Shown here: piece after piece, positions 40,982 through 50,145 of the stretch | How the letters are laid out: each line of letters starts with the position of its first letter | Position numbering within the stretch: the stretch's first letter is position 1 | Assembly (NCBI RefSeq): GCF_001639105.2 | Contig: NZ_CP028906.1 | Span: forward strand, 86,120 to 142,846 | Direction of reading: 5' to 3' | Source: Azospirillum humicireducens | GTDB lineage: Bacteria > Pseudomonadota > Alphaproteobacteria > Azospirillales > Azospirillaceae | Length of the DNA: 56,727 bases | Program-made: the position numbers and the translations under genes | Notes under the pieces: model-generated | What the model saw: the letters and a program-made list of their open reading frames with translations, nothing else | Databases searched by the model: none | What the model was told of the DNA's origin: nothing

Positions 40982-41000
40982 GCGAATGATGCGCATTCGC
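40982..41000. promoter_or_regulatory. Fur-like box
   Basis: GCGAATGATGCGCATTCGC is a 19-bp inverted repeat with the AATGAT-N3-CATT core of Fur boxes, 53 bases upstream of the TonB receptor start. Iron repression of the operon is expected. Confidence 0.65.
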
Positions 41001-41052
41001 ATATGTGGGCCGCATAGACTCCTCATGCGAACCAACGGGAGAGGCGAGACGA

Positions 41053-43203
41053 ATGACGGGAGTGTTCCCAAAGCGAGCCGGCGCGGCGCTGCTGGCAGCA
41101 ACTGCGACCTTGAGTCCGATGACCGGCCATGCCCAGGAGCAGGCCGTCACATTTCCGACGCTTCAGGTGGAAGGCGACCGGCTGAAGGGGACGAACGAAT
41201 ATCTCAGGCAGGATTCCTCGTCCGCGACCAAAACGGAAACACCCGTCCTCGACACGCCGCAGGCGATCACGACCATCACGCGCAAGCAACTCGACGATCA
41301 GAATCCCCAAAGCGTGAAGGACGCGCTGAACTACACGGCCGGGGTGCTGTCGACGGCCGACAGCACCAGCCGCTACGACAGCGTCTTCATGCGCGGGTTC
41401 GGAGGCTTCGGGACCGACACGCGGGTCGTGGATTTCCTCGATGGATTGAAATTGCCCCGTGGGCAGGCCTTCGCGCTGCCCGCGGTCGATCCCTTCCTGC
41501 TCGATCACATCGATGTCCTGAAGGGGCCGTCCGCCGTCCTCTACGGCCAGACCAGCCCCGGCGGTCTCGTCAATCAGGCCAGCCGCGCCCCCGACGTTAC
41601 CCCCTACACCGAGGTCAGGGTCGAGGCCGGAAACCACGCAAGGCTGCAGAGCGGCGTCACCAGCCAGGGTGCCCTCGATGCCGATGGGCGTTGGCAGTAC
41701 AGCATCAGCGGCGTCGGCCGCCGTTCCGACACCCGTTATGACGATGTCGAGGAGATGCGGGTCGGCATCGCTCCGGCCATCCGCTGGCAACCCGATGCCG
41801 ACACGCAGTTGACCCTGCAGGGCTTCTATCAGAACGATCCCGAAGGCGGATATTTCAACTCCATCTATCCGCGTTCGCTCGCCCCGGAAACCTACAAGTC
41901 GGCCCTCGGGCGCACGCTCAATGTGGGCGATCCGGATTTCGACGGCTACGAGCGCAAGCAGTACGCCATCGGCTACAGCTTCCAGCATCGGCTGAACGAA
42001 GTCGTCAGCCTCCGCTCTAAAACCCGCTACTCCGCCATCGATCTCGATTTCCAAAGCCTGCAGATGAGTGCGCCCGTCACCGCCGACGGGCTGCTGCCTC
42101 GGCAGGCACTCCGCTCGATCGAGGATGTGCGGGGCGTCGCCACAGACAATCAGGCGCAGTTCGACTTCAGGACGGGAGCGGTCTCGCACACGGCCCTCGC
42201 CGGCGTCGATTTCCAGCATTCGCGCAGCGACTGGGAATACCAATTCGGCTTGGCGCCTTCACTGGACGTCGCCAATCCGCGTTATGGCGTGCCCATCGGC
42301 ACCCTCACGACCATCATCGACTCCAAGCAGACGCTCCGGCAGACCGGTGTCTATCTCCAGGACCAGCTTGCACTCGGCGGCTTCCGGGCCGTGCTGGGTG
42401 CGCGCTACGACTGGACGAAGCAGGAGACCGAGAACCGGCTGGCGGGATCGAGCAGCAGCCAGTCCAGCAGTGCCCCAAGCTATCGCGCCGGCTTGCTCTA
42501 CCGGTTCGACAGCGGGATCTCCCCCTATGTCAGCTACTCGACGTCCTTCGAGCCGACCGTCGGCGTGGATGCGCGCGGCGCGCCCTTCGAGCCGACCAAG
42601 GCGAAGCAATGGGAAGCCGGGCTCAAATACGAACCCTCCTTCATGAAGGCGCTCTTCACGCTTTCCGCCTTCCACATCCGCCAGGAAAATGTGAAGACGC
42701 CGGACACGACGGTCGGCTTCTACGTCCAGCAGGGAGAGGTCCGCTCGCGCGGACTGGAATTCGAAGCGCGCGGAAACGTCACCAAATCGCTGGAGCTGAT
42801 CGGCGCGCTCACTCTGCTTGACACCGAGGTCACCAAATCGACCTCGGCGACCACCATCGGGAAGCAGCCGCAGGCGGCTCCCAGATATTACGGGTCCGCC
42901 TGGGCCAATTACGGCTTCGATACCGGCCTGCTCGACGGATTGACCGTTGGCGGCGGCATCCGCTTCGTCGGCGGCAGCTTCGCCGACGATGCCAACACCA
43001 TCCGGACGAGCGGCTACGCGCTGGTCGATGCCTCGGTGCGGTACGACCTCGGCAAGCTCGGTCCGTCGCTGCGCGGAGCGGAAGCGACGCTGAACGCCAC
43101 CAACCTCTTCGACAAGGAATATTACTCGAGCTGCAGTTCCAGCTTCTATTGCCAGTACGGCAACGGTGCGCAGGTTCTGGCCGGGCTGCGGTACAGGCTG
43201 TGA
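41053..43203 (+). CDS. TonB-dependent siderophore receptor
   Basis: Outer-membrane receptor of 716 residues. A signal peptide ends near TGHAQE; there is no N-terminal signalling (STN) domain. The plug begins TETPVLDTPQAITTITRKQL and includes VLKGPSAVLYGQTSPGGLVN, the typical siderophore-receptor plug. The 22-stranded barrel follows, ending VLAGLRYRL. The layout is FhuA/FpvA-like, suggesting a hydroxamate or related siderophore, though the ligand is not known. The ATG at 41053 follows GAGAGGCGAGACG; the longer frame from 41005 adds no signal-like residues. First gene of the uptake operon. Confidence 0.95.
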   Translation: MTGVFPKRAGAALLAATATLSPMTGHAQEQAVTFPTLQVEGDRLKGTNEYLRQDSSSATKTETPVLDTPQAITTITRKQLDDQNPQSVKDALNYTAGVLSTADSTSRYDSVFMRGFGGFGTDTRVVDFLDGLKLPRGQAFALPAVDPFLLDHIDVLKGPSAVLYGQTSPGGLVNQASRAPDVTPYTEVRVEAGNHARLQSGVTSQGALDADGRWQYSISGVGRRSDTRYDDVEEMRVGIAPAIRWQPDADTQLTLQGFYQNDPEGGYFNSIYPRSLAPETYKSALGRTLNVGDPDFDGYERKQYAIGYSFQHRLNEVVSLRSKTRYSAIDLDFQSLQMSAPVTADGLLPRQALRSIEDVRGVATDNQAQFDFRTGAVSHTALAGVDFQHSRSDWEYQFGLAPSLDVANPRYGVPIGTLTTIIDSKQTLRQTGVYLQDQLALGGFRAVLGARYDWTKQETENRLAGSSSSQSSSAPSYRAGLLYRFDSGISPYVSYSTSFEPTVGVDARGAPFEPTKAKQWEAGLKYEPSFMKALFTLSAFHIRQENVKTPDTTVGFYVQQGEVRSRGLEFEARGNVTKSLELIGALTLLDTEVTKSTSATTIGKQPQAAPRYYGSAWANYGFDTGLLDGLTVGGGIRFVGGSFADDANTIRTSGYALVDASVRYDLGKLGPSLRGAEATLNATNLFDKEYYSSCSSSFYCQYGNGAQVLAGLRYRL

Positions 43204-43214
43204 GACGGACTCCG

Positions 43215-44390
43215 ATGCGCCTGGACCGACGGACCTGCACCATCCTCCTGGGCCTGACCGCCCTGGCGCCCGTCACGGCGTTGGGAGCACCCGGAGCCGG
43301 GTCCGGGTCCGTCGTCGATGCAGCCGGCCGCCGGGTTCCGCTCGCCGGCGCGGTTCGCCGGATCGTGCTCCTCGATGCGGTCGATGTGTTGAGCATGGCC
43401 GTCCTGCACCCCGACCCATCCGCCCTGATCGTCGGTTGGGCCGGGGTCGACCGGTTCGACAGCGATCTGGTGCGCCGGCTCTACGAGCGGGGAAGCGACG
43501 GCGGCCCCATTCCGGTGGTGGGTGCCCAGACCGGCGACACGCTGTCGCTGGAGCGGATTCTCGCCCTTGAACCGGACCTCGTGGTCGCCACTGCGGTGAT
43601 GGAGCCGGGGCTCGGCGAGGGTGGGCTGACGCGCCGCCTCGAAGCTGCCGGCATCCCCGTGATCTTCAGCAGCGCCGCCTCCAACCGGCAGGCGGACGCG
43701 GGTGCCGCCGGCGACCCCTTCGGCGACATGGCCCGAACCCTGCGGATGTGGGGTGCCGTCCTCGGCAAGGGCGACAGGGCCGACGCCTTCATCGGCTTTG
43801 TCGAGGAGCGCCTCGCAACCGTGACGGCAAGGCTGGCCGGCGCGCCGGCGGTGAAGGCGTATCTCGAAGTGCAATCCACCTACGACGATTGCTGCTGGAC
43901 CGCCGGACGACGCATTTGGGGCGACCTTCTCGCCCGGGCCGGGGGGCGCAACCTCTCTGCCGTCGAGGGACCGCATGGGTCACCCTGGTACGCGAAGCTC
44001 GCCGCAGAGCAGCTGATGACCGAAGCGCCGGAGGTCTACATCGCCTCGGGCGGCGCATTCGGCGCCGGCATCCGCCCCGGAATCGGCCCGGGTCTCGATC
44101 CCGAAAAGGCGCGTGCCGGATTGCGCCGCCTGACCGGACGGACCGGTTTCGACACGCTGCCGGCCGTCCGGAACCGACGGGTGCACGGCGTCTGGACCGG
44201 GCTTCTCACGGCACCGCCGCTCAACATCCTGTTCGTCGAGGCCGTTGCCAAATGGCTGCACCCGGACGCGTTCGCGGATGCCGATCCGGCGGACACGATG
44301 GACGAACTCAACCGCCGCTTCCTGGCACAGCCCCTGGCGGGTCCGTGCTGGCTTAGCCTTTCGCCGGCGACGGCAGCTGACGGGCGCTGA
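43215..44390 (+). CDS. Periplasmic siderophore/iron-complex binding protein
   Basis: Helical-backbone metal-receptor (BtuF/FecB) type protein of 391 residues. The signal peptide is TCTILLGLTALAPVTALGAP; the mature start GSVVDAAGRRVPLAGAVRRI is typical of the family. ALEPDLVVATAVM is the conserved strand after the first domain, and IPVIFSS begins the next. It starts 11 bases after the receptor stop and precedes the reductase and permease, so it delivers the ferric siderophore to the permease below. Confidence 0.88.
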   Translation: MRLDRRTCTILLGLTALAPVTALGAPGAGSGSVVDAAGRRVPLAGAVRRIVLLDAVDVLSMAVLHPDPSALIVGWAGVDRFDSDLVRRLYERGSDGGPIPVVGAQTGDTLSLERILALEPDLVVATAVMEPGLGEGGLTRRLEAAGIPVIFSSAASNRQADAGAAGDPFGDMARTLRMWGAVLGKGDRADAFIGFVEERLATVTARLAGAPAVKAYLEVQSTYDDCCWTAGRRIWGDLLARAGGRNLSAVEGPHGSPWYAKLAAEQLMTEAPEVYIASGGAFGAGIRPGIGPGLDPEKARAGLRRLTGRTGFDTLPAVRNRRVHGVWTGLLTAPPLNILFVEAVAKWLHPDAFADADPADTMDELNRRFLAQPLAGPCWLSLSPATAADGR

Positions 44391-44484
44391 AGAAACACCG
44401 GCCGCCACGGTTCCGTCCGATGGCGGCCGGCATCTTCGAACGCCGAAGCAACCCATGACAGATCGAACGCGAAGGACAGGCGAC

Positions 44485-45588
44485 ATGGCGTTTCTCAAGG
44501 CTCAGGCCACGATAGCGTTTCCGAAGGTCTCCACCTATCTCGACACCATCATCCAGTCCTTTTCCGCCCACAACATGACGGTAAGCCCGGACGGGGACGG
44601 CCACATGGTCGCCTCGTCCTTCGGAACGGCGCGCCTGTGTGCGACAGCGGGGGCGCTGTCGCTTGCCGTCGAGGCCGCGGAACCGGCGGACTTCAACCGT
44701 CTGAAGCATGAGCTGACCGGACTGATCGACTTCGTGACCCGTCCGGAGAATCTGGAAATCGTCTGGACGGGCGACGCGGCCGGCGCCGTGCTGCCGCCCG
44801 ATCTCCGGGTGCTCACCGTGCGGGAGGTTCGGCAACTGACTCCGCGCATGCGCCGGATCACGTTCGGCGGGGATGACCTCGCCCGTTACGCGGTGCCCGA
44901 TCAGATCCACTGCCGGCTGCTGTTCCAGGGCAGGGATACCGCTACACCGCAATGGCCGTTTCTGGACGACAACGGCCGCATCGTCTGGCCCGAATCCGGC
45001 AAGCTCGACTCCAGGATCTTCACCATCCGCCAGATCGATCCGGCGGCGGGAACGCTGGACATCGACTTCGTGATGCATGGCGGGGGCGGTCCCGGCCTGT
45101 CCTGGGCCGCGGCCGCGGCACCCGGCGACGTGGTCGGGCTCCTCGGACCGGCGGCCTATGGGCCGAAACCGGCGGACTGGTATCTGCTCGCCGGCGATGA
45201 GACCGGGCTGCCGGGCATCGCCCGCATTCTCGAAGGCTTGCCGGCCTCCGCAGCGGGGATCGCGCTCATCGAAGTCGCCGATGCCGCGGAACGGCAGGAG
45301 ATCGACGGGCCGCCGGGTGTCGCAATTCGCTGGCTGTACCGCAATGGCACCGCACCCGGTTCGACCACGCTTCTGCCCGATGCTCTGCGGCTGGTCGAGC
45401 TTCCGGCCGGCCAGGACGGTCTTTTCGCCTGGATCGGCGCGGAATATTCGGCCTTCCGCGACATGCGGTCCTATCTGAAGACCGACATCGGCCTTCCCTC
45501 CTCCCGCCTCATCGCTTTTTCACACTGGCGGCGGGGGATGAGCGAGGAGGACATCGTCAAGGCCGGAATCGCGGCGGTTCTCGCATGA
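44485..45588 (+). CDS. Siderophore-interacting protein with N-terminal DUF2218
   Basis: The first 90 residues match DUF2218 (ATIAFPKVSTYLDTIIQSFS, HMVASSFGTARL). The rest is a SIP/ViuB-type flavoreductase: PRMRRITFGGDDL, then SRIFTIRQID for FAD binding and the C-terminal SIP domain (DWYLLAGDETGLPGIARILE, FAWIGAEYSAFRDMRSYL). It should reduce ferric siderophore in the cytosol to release iron. The ATG at 44485 has AAGGACAGG upstream; 44455 is an alternative. The stop overlaps the permease start by four bases. Confidence 0.92.
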   Translation: MAFLKAQATIAFPKVSTYLDTIIQSFSAHNMTVSPDGDGHMVASSFGTARLCATAGALSLAVEAAEPADFNRLKHELTGLIDFVTRPENLEIVWTGDAAGAVLPPDLRVLTVREVRQLTPRMRRITFGGDDLARYAVPDQIHCRLLFQGRDTATPQWPFLDDNGRIVWPESGKLDSRIFTIRQIDPAAGTLDIDFVMHGGGGPGLSWAAAAAPGDVVGLLGPAAYGPKPADWYLLAGDETGLPGIARILEGLPASAAGIALIEVADAAERQEIDGPPGVAIRWLYRNGTAPGSTTLLPDALRLVELPAGQDGLFAWIGAEYSAFRDMRSYLKTDIGLPSSRLIAFSHWRRGMSEEDIVKAGIAAVLA

Positions 45589-46676
45589 CCCCGCGCATCG
45601 GCAGCTCCGCCGCACCAGCCGTAGCCATACCGGCTGCCGGAAGCACGGAGCGCGAGCGGTCATACCGCCGGATGGTCCATCGGCGCCGGATGCTGGTTGC
45701 GGCACTGGCCGGCATCCTGCTGGCCGGATTCGTGCTGGACGTCGCCAACGGGCCGGCGGGACTGGGACTGGAACGCACCATCGGGGCGCTGTTCGGACTG
45801 GAGGGGGCGACCCGCACCGAAAGCCTCATCCTGTGGAGCGTGCGCCTGCCCCAGGCGTTGACCGCGCTCCTCGTCGGCGCCGCGCTCGCTCTCGCCGGGG
45901 CCGAGATGCAGACGATCCTCGACAATCCGCTTGCCAGCCCCTTCACGCTCGGCGTGTCCTCCGCGGCCTCGTTCGGAGCCGCGCTGGCGATGATCCTGGG
46001 AACCAGCCTTCCCGGCTTGCCGCCGGGCTGGCTCGTCCCGGCCAATGCCTTCGTCTTCGCCTTCGGTTCGGTGTTCCTGCTGCAGGCGCTCGCGTCGCGG
46101 CGCGGGACGGGGCCGGACCGCCTCGTCCTGCTCGGCATCGCGATGGTCTTCACCTTCAACGCGCTGGTGGCGCTGGTCCAGTTCGTCGCCTCGGAAGCGG
46201 CGCTGCAACAGTTCGTGTTCTGGACCATGGGATCCCTCACGCGGACCGGATGGGCGGAGATCGCCGTGCTGGCCGCCGCACTCGCTGTTGCCTTTCCGTC
46301 CGCTTTCGCCGCGCGATGGCGGTTGACGGCCCTTAGGTTCGGCGAGGACCGGGCGCGGAGCTTCGGCGTGCCCGTCGCACGGCTGCGCTTCACGGCCCTG
46401 CTCCGTGTCAGCCTTCTGGCCGGGCTGGCGGTGGCCTTCGTGGGAACGGTGGGCTTCATCGGACTGGTCGGCCCCCACATCGCCCGGCTTCTGGTCGGGG
46501 AGGACCACCGCTTCTTTCTTCCGGCCAGCCTTCTGACCGGTGCCGCCATCATGTCCTTCGCCTCGCTCGCCGGCAAACTGCTGGTGCCCGGCGTGATGCT
46601 TCCCATCGGCGTGGTCACGTCGCTGGTCGGCATCCCGATCTTCGTCGCGCTCATTCTCAGGGGACGGCCGGCATGA
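45585..46676 (+). CDS. FecCD-family iron-siderophore ABC permease
   Basis: Inner-membrane permease of 363 residues with about nine to ten hydrophobic segments and the FecCD family stretches VRLPQALTALLVGAALALAG, LASPFTLGVSSAASFGAALA and GFIGLVGPHIARLLVGEDHR. One polypeptide serves as homodimer. It overlaps its neighbours on both sides by four bases. Confidence 0.95.
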   Translation: MTPRIGSSAAPAVAIPAAGSTERERSYRRMVHRRRMLVAALAGILLAGFVLDVANGPAGLGLERTIGALFGLEGATRTESLILWSVRLPQALTALLVGAALALAGAEMQTILDNPLASPFTLGVSSAASFGAALAMILGTSLPGLPPGWLVPANAFVFAFGSVFLLQALASRRGTGPDRLVLLGIAMVFTFNALVALVQFVASEAALQQFVFWTMGSLTRTGWAEIAVLAAALAVAFPSAFAARWRLTALRFGEDRARSFGVPVARLRFTALLRVSLLAGLAVAFVGTVGFIGLVGPHIARLLVGEDHRFFLPASLLTGAAIMSFASLAGKLLVPGVMLPIGVVTSLVGIPIFVALILRGRPA

Positions 46677-47464
46677 CGGACGATCTTCTTCGGATCGATG
46701 GGCTGCGTGCCGGCTATCCCCGGCGCCGGATCATCGACGGCCTGTCGCTGCCACCCTTGCGGGCGGGTACGGTCGCCGCCATCGTCGGCCCCAACGGCGC
46801 CGGCAAGACGACGCTTCTTCGCGCCCTGGCCGGCCTGCTGCCGGCGACCGGCGACGTTCGCTACGATGGACAGGCTCTCCTGCAGATGACGCCGGCCGAG
46901 CGCGCCCGGTACGTCACCTACATGCCGCAGAGCCTGCCCCAGGGCATCGCGCTCAGCGTCATCGAATCCGTCGTCACTGCGCTGCGCGTTTCGACCTTTG
47001 CGGCAGACCGGCCGGAGAGCCTCGTCCATGCGGAGGCCGATGCCGTGCTCCAGAGGCTGGGGATCGGCCACCTCGCCCTATCTCCTCTCGACGAGCTGTC
47101 CGGCGGGCAACGCCAACTCGTGAGCCTTGCCCAATCGATCATCCGCCGCCCAAGGATCCTGCTGCTGGACGAACCGACGAGCGCGCTCGATCCACGCCAC
47201 CAGATCGACGTGATGCAGGCGGTGACGGAAACCGCCAAGTCGGACGGCATGATCGTGCTCGCCGTGCTGCACGACCTGAACCTTGCGCTGCGATGGGTGG
47301 ATAGGGTCGTTCTGCTGTCGGAGGGCGCCCTGGCCGCCGCAGGTCCCCCGGAGGACGCGATCACCGCGGAAACCCTGGCGGCCTTCTATCAGATATCCGG
47401 CCGCGTCGAGCGGTGTTCGCAGGGCCTTCCCCATGTACTCTTCGACGGAAAGATCCATGATTGA
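46673..47464 (+). CDS. Iron-siderophore ABC transporter ATPase
   Basis: FecE/FepC-type ATPase of 263 residues: Walker A GPNGAGKTT, signature ELSGGQRQLV, Walker B RILLLDEPTSALDP and switch His in VLHDLNLAL. It completes the operon receptor-binding protein-reductase-permease-ATPase. It overlaps the permease gene by four bases. Confidence 0.96.
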   Translation: MTDDLLRIDGLRAGYPRRRIIDGLSLPPLRAGTVAAIVGPNGAGKTTLLRALAGLLPATGDVRYDGQALLQMTPAERARYVTYMPQSLPQGIALSVIESVVTALRVSTFAADRPESLVHAEADAVLQRLGIGHLALSPLDELSGGQRQLVSLAQSIIRRPRILLLDEPTSALDPRHQIDVMQAVTETAKSDGMIVLAVLHDLNLALRWVDRVVLLSEGALAAAGPPEDAITAETLAAFYQISGRVERCSQGLPHVLFDGKIHD

Positions 47465-47669
47465 GAAGCTGTTTGCAGCGGGCATGCCCCAGCCGATGCT
47501 GACCGGTGCGCTACATTAAGATGAAATTGGAGGTGGCGCCGCGGGCGCGGTCTGGTATGGCTGAGGCTTTCACCAACAGCCATCAGGCACCAGTCTATGG
47601 GCACTGCCGTGCATCGACGCTGTTGCACCGAGGCAGCGAAAGCTGATGCCGGCGGGCTCGCGACCCTAA

Positions 47670-47960
47670 TCACACAACGCGGACGGAGTCCGGGCGTCCG
47701 AGATCGAGCATGCGGTTCAGGACCAGGACGGCGACGCCGAACCCGGTCTGTTGCCGGTCGTCGGATTGGAGCCGTAGCCCATCCCCGATGATGTGTTTGT
47801 AGCGGCCGAAGAAGGCCTCCACGAGCGCCCGCAAGTTGTAGCCGGACGTCGCCTGCCACGCCAAGCGGCCACCTGCGACGATAGTCTGCAGATGCCGATC
47901 CCGCGGTGTCGGTGCGCTCTGCGCCGAGATGATGTGGTGGACGGCCCTTCCACCACATCA
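47670..47960 (-). pseudogene. IS5-family transposase, C-terminal remnant
   Basis: The frame read from about 47945 to the stop at 47670 gives TPRDRHLQTIVAGGRLAWQA, SGYNLRALVEAFFGRYKHII, GDGLRLQSDDRQQTG and VLNRMLDLGRPDSV, the C-terminal end of IS5-type DDE transposases (catalytic Glu in LVEAFFGRYK). The N-terminal two thirds with both Asp residues are missing. It is dead as a transposase. Confidence 0.8.
47926..47954 (-). repeat. 29-bp IS-associated repeat, copy 2 (inverted)
   Basis: Reverse complement of 40013-40041. Here it is part of a longer palindrome, TGATGTGGTGG with CCACCACATCA (47930-47960). Confidence 0.8.
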
Positions 47961-48223
47961 GCTCAGCGCCGACCGCCACCCGGACGCAAACGGTGCAACA
48001 ACACCGCCCGGCGGCATATATGGCGCGTATATTTTCCGGCATCGCCGCCCCCCATCGAATTTATACGCGGCTCGGGCGCACCCTTGCAGAGCCGGACCTC
48101 TCCTGCCGCCATGATGGCGAGCGGATGGTTCGACCCTGTTCCGCTCGCCCCAGTTTGTCCCGCCGGCGCTGAACCGGCGCGATGATCGGGGCCGAGGGGA
48201 AGGAAACCCCGGAGACCCGAACC

Positions 48224-48307
48224 ATGCTCGACCTTCTGTTCGTGGCGCTCACCGTCGGCTTCTTCGCCGCGGCGGTCGCCTATGTCCACGCCTGCGACCG
48301 GCTGTGA
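48224..48307 (+). CDS. Small membrane protein upstream of kdpF (27 aa)
   Basis: A single hydrophobic helix (LLFVALTVGFFAAAVAYVHA) ending in CDRL. The ATG follows a GGAGACCCGAACC leader. Similar one-helix ORFs ending in a C-(D/E)-R-L box precede kdp genes in other bacteria, as I recall. It ends 11 bases before kdpF. A role in Kdp assembly or regulation is inference. Confidence 0.6.
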   Translation: MLDLLFVALTVGFFAAAVAYVHACDRL

Positions 48308-48318
48308 GGAGGGGCGCC

Positions 48319-48408
48319 ATGACCCTCGACTATGCCTTGGCCGGCCTCGTGACCGCCGGGTTGCTGGCCTATCTGGTCTATGCCCTGATCCGCCCCGAAC
48401 GGTTCTGA
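48319..48408 (+). CDS. kdpF: KdpF, small subunit of the potassium-transporting ATPase
   Basis: A 29-residue one-helix protein, LAGLVTAGLLAYLVYALIRP followed by ERF, the usual KdpF ending. KdpF stabilises KdpABC. GAGGAGGGG precedes the ATG. kdpA follows 13 bases on. Confidence 0.9.
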   Translation: MTLDYALAGLVTAGLLAYLVYALIRPERF

Positions 48409-48421
48409 GGAGACCAATCCC

Positions 48422-50131
48422 ATGACCGTCAACGGCTGGATCCAGATCCTGCTCTTCCTCGCCCTGGTCGTCGCGGTGACGCGGCCCCTGGGCGGCTTCA
48501 TGACGCGCGTCTTCACCGGCGAGCGCACCCTGCTCTCCCCCATCCTCGGGCCCGTCGAGCGCGGGCTCTACCGGCTGGCCGGCATCGACGGGCGCACCGA
48601 GCAGCATTGGGTGAGCTACGCCGTGTCGATGCTGCTGTTCAGCGCCGCCTCCATGCTGCTGCTCTACGCCCTGCAACGGCTGCAAGCGGTGCTGCCGCTG
48701 AACCCGCTGGGCATGGCGGCGGTGCCGGCCGACCTCGCCTTCAACACGGCGGCCAGCTTCACCACCAACACCAACTGGCAGAATTACGGCGGCGAGACCA
48801 CCATGGGCCATCTGGTCCAGATGGCCGGGCTGACCTTCCACAATTACGTCTCCGCCGCGGCCGGCATCGCGCTGGCCGTTGCGCTGGTCCGCGGCTTCGC
48901 CCGCGCCTCCTCCCGGACGGTCGGTAACTTCTGGGTCGATCTGACCCGCGCGACGCTCTACGTCCTGCTGCCGCTCTGCCTCGTCTATGCGCTGTTCCTG
49001 GTGTGGCAGGGCGTGCCGCAGACGTTGGCAGGAGCGGTGGACGCCACCACGCTGGAGGGGGCGAAGCAGACAATCGCGCTGGGCCCCGTCGCCTCGCAGG
49101 AGGCGATCAAGATGCTGGGCACCAACGGCGGCGGCTTCTTCAACGCCAACTCCGCCCACCCGTTCGAGAACCCCAACGCCCTGACCAACCTCGTCCAGAT
49201 GCTGTCGATCTTCGCACTGGGCGCCGGGCTGACCAACCTGTTCGGCCGCATGGTCGGCGACGAGCGGCAGGGCTGGGCGATCCTGGCCGCGATGGGCCTG
49301 CTCTTCGTCGCCGGCGTCACGATCGCCTATTGGGCGGAGGCGCAGGGCAACCCGGCCTTCACCGCCTTCGGCATCGACGGCAGCGCCGGCAACATGGAGG
49401 GCAAGGAGACCCGCTTCGGCATCGCCGCCTCCGCCCTGTTCGCCACCGTCACCACCGCCGCCTCCTGCGGTGCGGTGAACGCCATGCATGACAGCTTCAT
49501 GCCCTTGGGCGGCATGGTGCCGATGATCAACATGATGCTGGGCGAGATCATCGTCGGCGGCGTCGGCGCCGGGCTTTACGGCATGCTGCTGTTCGCCATC
49601 GTCGCGCTGTTCGTCGCCGGGCTGATGGTCGGCCGCACGCCGGAATATCTGGGCAAGAAGCTGGAGGCGAAGGAGGTCAAGATGACCATGCTCGCCATCC
49701 TCTGCCTGCCGCTGATGATGCTGGGCTTCACCGCCGCCGCCGTGGTGCTCGACACCGGCACCGCCTCGATGGCCAATGCCGGCCCGCACGGCTTCTCAGA
49801 GGCGCTCTACGCCTATGTCTCGGGTGCCGCCAACAACGGCAGCGCCTTCGGCGGGCTCAGCGGCAACACACCCTGGTACAACGTCACGCTCGCCATCGCC
49901 ATGCTGGTCGGCCGCTTCCTGGTCATCGTGCCGATGATGGCCATCGCCGGTTCGCTGGCCGCCAAGACGCGGGCCGCCGCATCGGCCGGCACCTTCCCCA
50001 CCCATGACGGGCTGTTCGTCGGGCTGCTGGTCGGCGTCATCCTGATCGTCGGCGGCCTCACCTTCTTCCCGGCTCTCGCCCTCGGCCCGGTGGTCGAGCA
50101 TCTGGCGATGAACGCCGGCACCCTCTTCTGA
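48422..50131 (+). CDS. kdpA: KdpA, potassium-binding channel-like subunit
   Basis: Subunit of 569 residues with about ten membrane segments. The four selectivity-filter repeats are visible in the usual places (TNTNWQNYGGE, GTNGGGFFNANSAHPFENP, SCGAVNAMHDSFMPLGG, GAANNGSAFGGLS). It carries K+ through the inner membrane to KdpB. GAGGAG precedes the ATG. Confidence 0.98.
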   Translation: MTVNGWIQILLFLALVVAVTRPLGGFMTRVFTGERTLLSPILGPVERGLYRLAGIDGRTEQHWVSYAVSMLLFSAASMLLLYALQRLQAVLPLNPLGMAAVPADLAFNTAASFTTNTNWQNYGGETTMGHLVQMAGLTFHNYVSAAAGIALAVALVRGFARASSRTVGNFWVDLTRATLYVLLPLCLVYALFLVWQGVPQTLAGAVDATTLEGAKQTIALGPVASQEAIKMLGTNGGGFFNANSAHPFENPNALTNLVQMLSIFALGAGLTNLFGRMVGDERQGWAILAAMGLLFVAGVTIAYWAEAQGNPAFTAFGIDGSAGNMEGKETRFGIAASALFATVTTAASCGAVNAMHDSFMPLGGMVPMINMMLGEIIVGGVGAGLYGMLLFAIVALFVAGLMVGRTPEYLGKKLEAKEVKMTMLAILCLPLMMLGFTAAAVVLDTGTASMANAGPHGFSEALYAYVSGAANNGSAFGGLSGNTPWYNVTLAIAMLVGRFLVIVPMMAIAGSLAAKTRAAASAGTFPTHDGLFVGLLVGVILIVGGLTFFPALALGPVVEHLAMNAGTLF

Positions 50132-50145
50132 TCGGGACCGATCCC

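Larger units (their letters stand above)
40691..41052. other. Intergenic control region of tetR and the siderophore operon
   Basis: Contains a TetR-like palindrome (40942-40956) and a Fur-like box (40982-41000). No gene is seen. Confidence 0.6.
47465..48223. other. Region between siderophore and kdp operons, with IS5-type debris and the kdp leader
   Basis: No intact gene. 47670-47960 is an IS5-type transposase fragment. The kdp leader contains an inverted repeat GCGAGCGG with CCGCTCGC at 48117-48148 and GGAAGGAAACC near the first small ORF. The IS-like tract 47520-47669 probably is the 3' end of the insertion. Confidence 0.5.

Noticed and set aside
48117..48148. Riboswitch in the kdp leader
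   Set aside because: Only one 8-bp inverted repeat; no match to known potassium or c-di-AMP riboswitch patterns that I recall.
47963..49789. 608-codon minus-strand frame opposite kdpA
   Set aside because: Shadow of kdpA; no recognisable domain.
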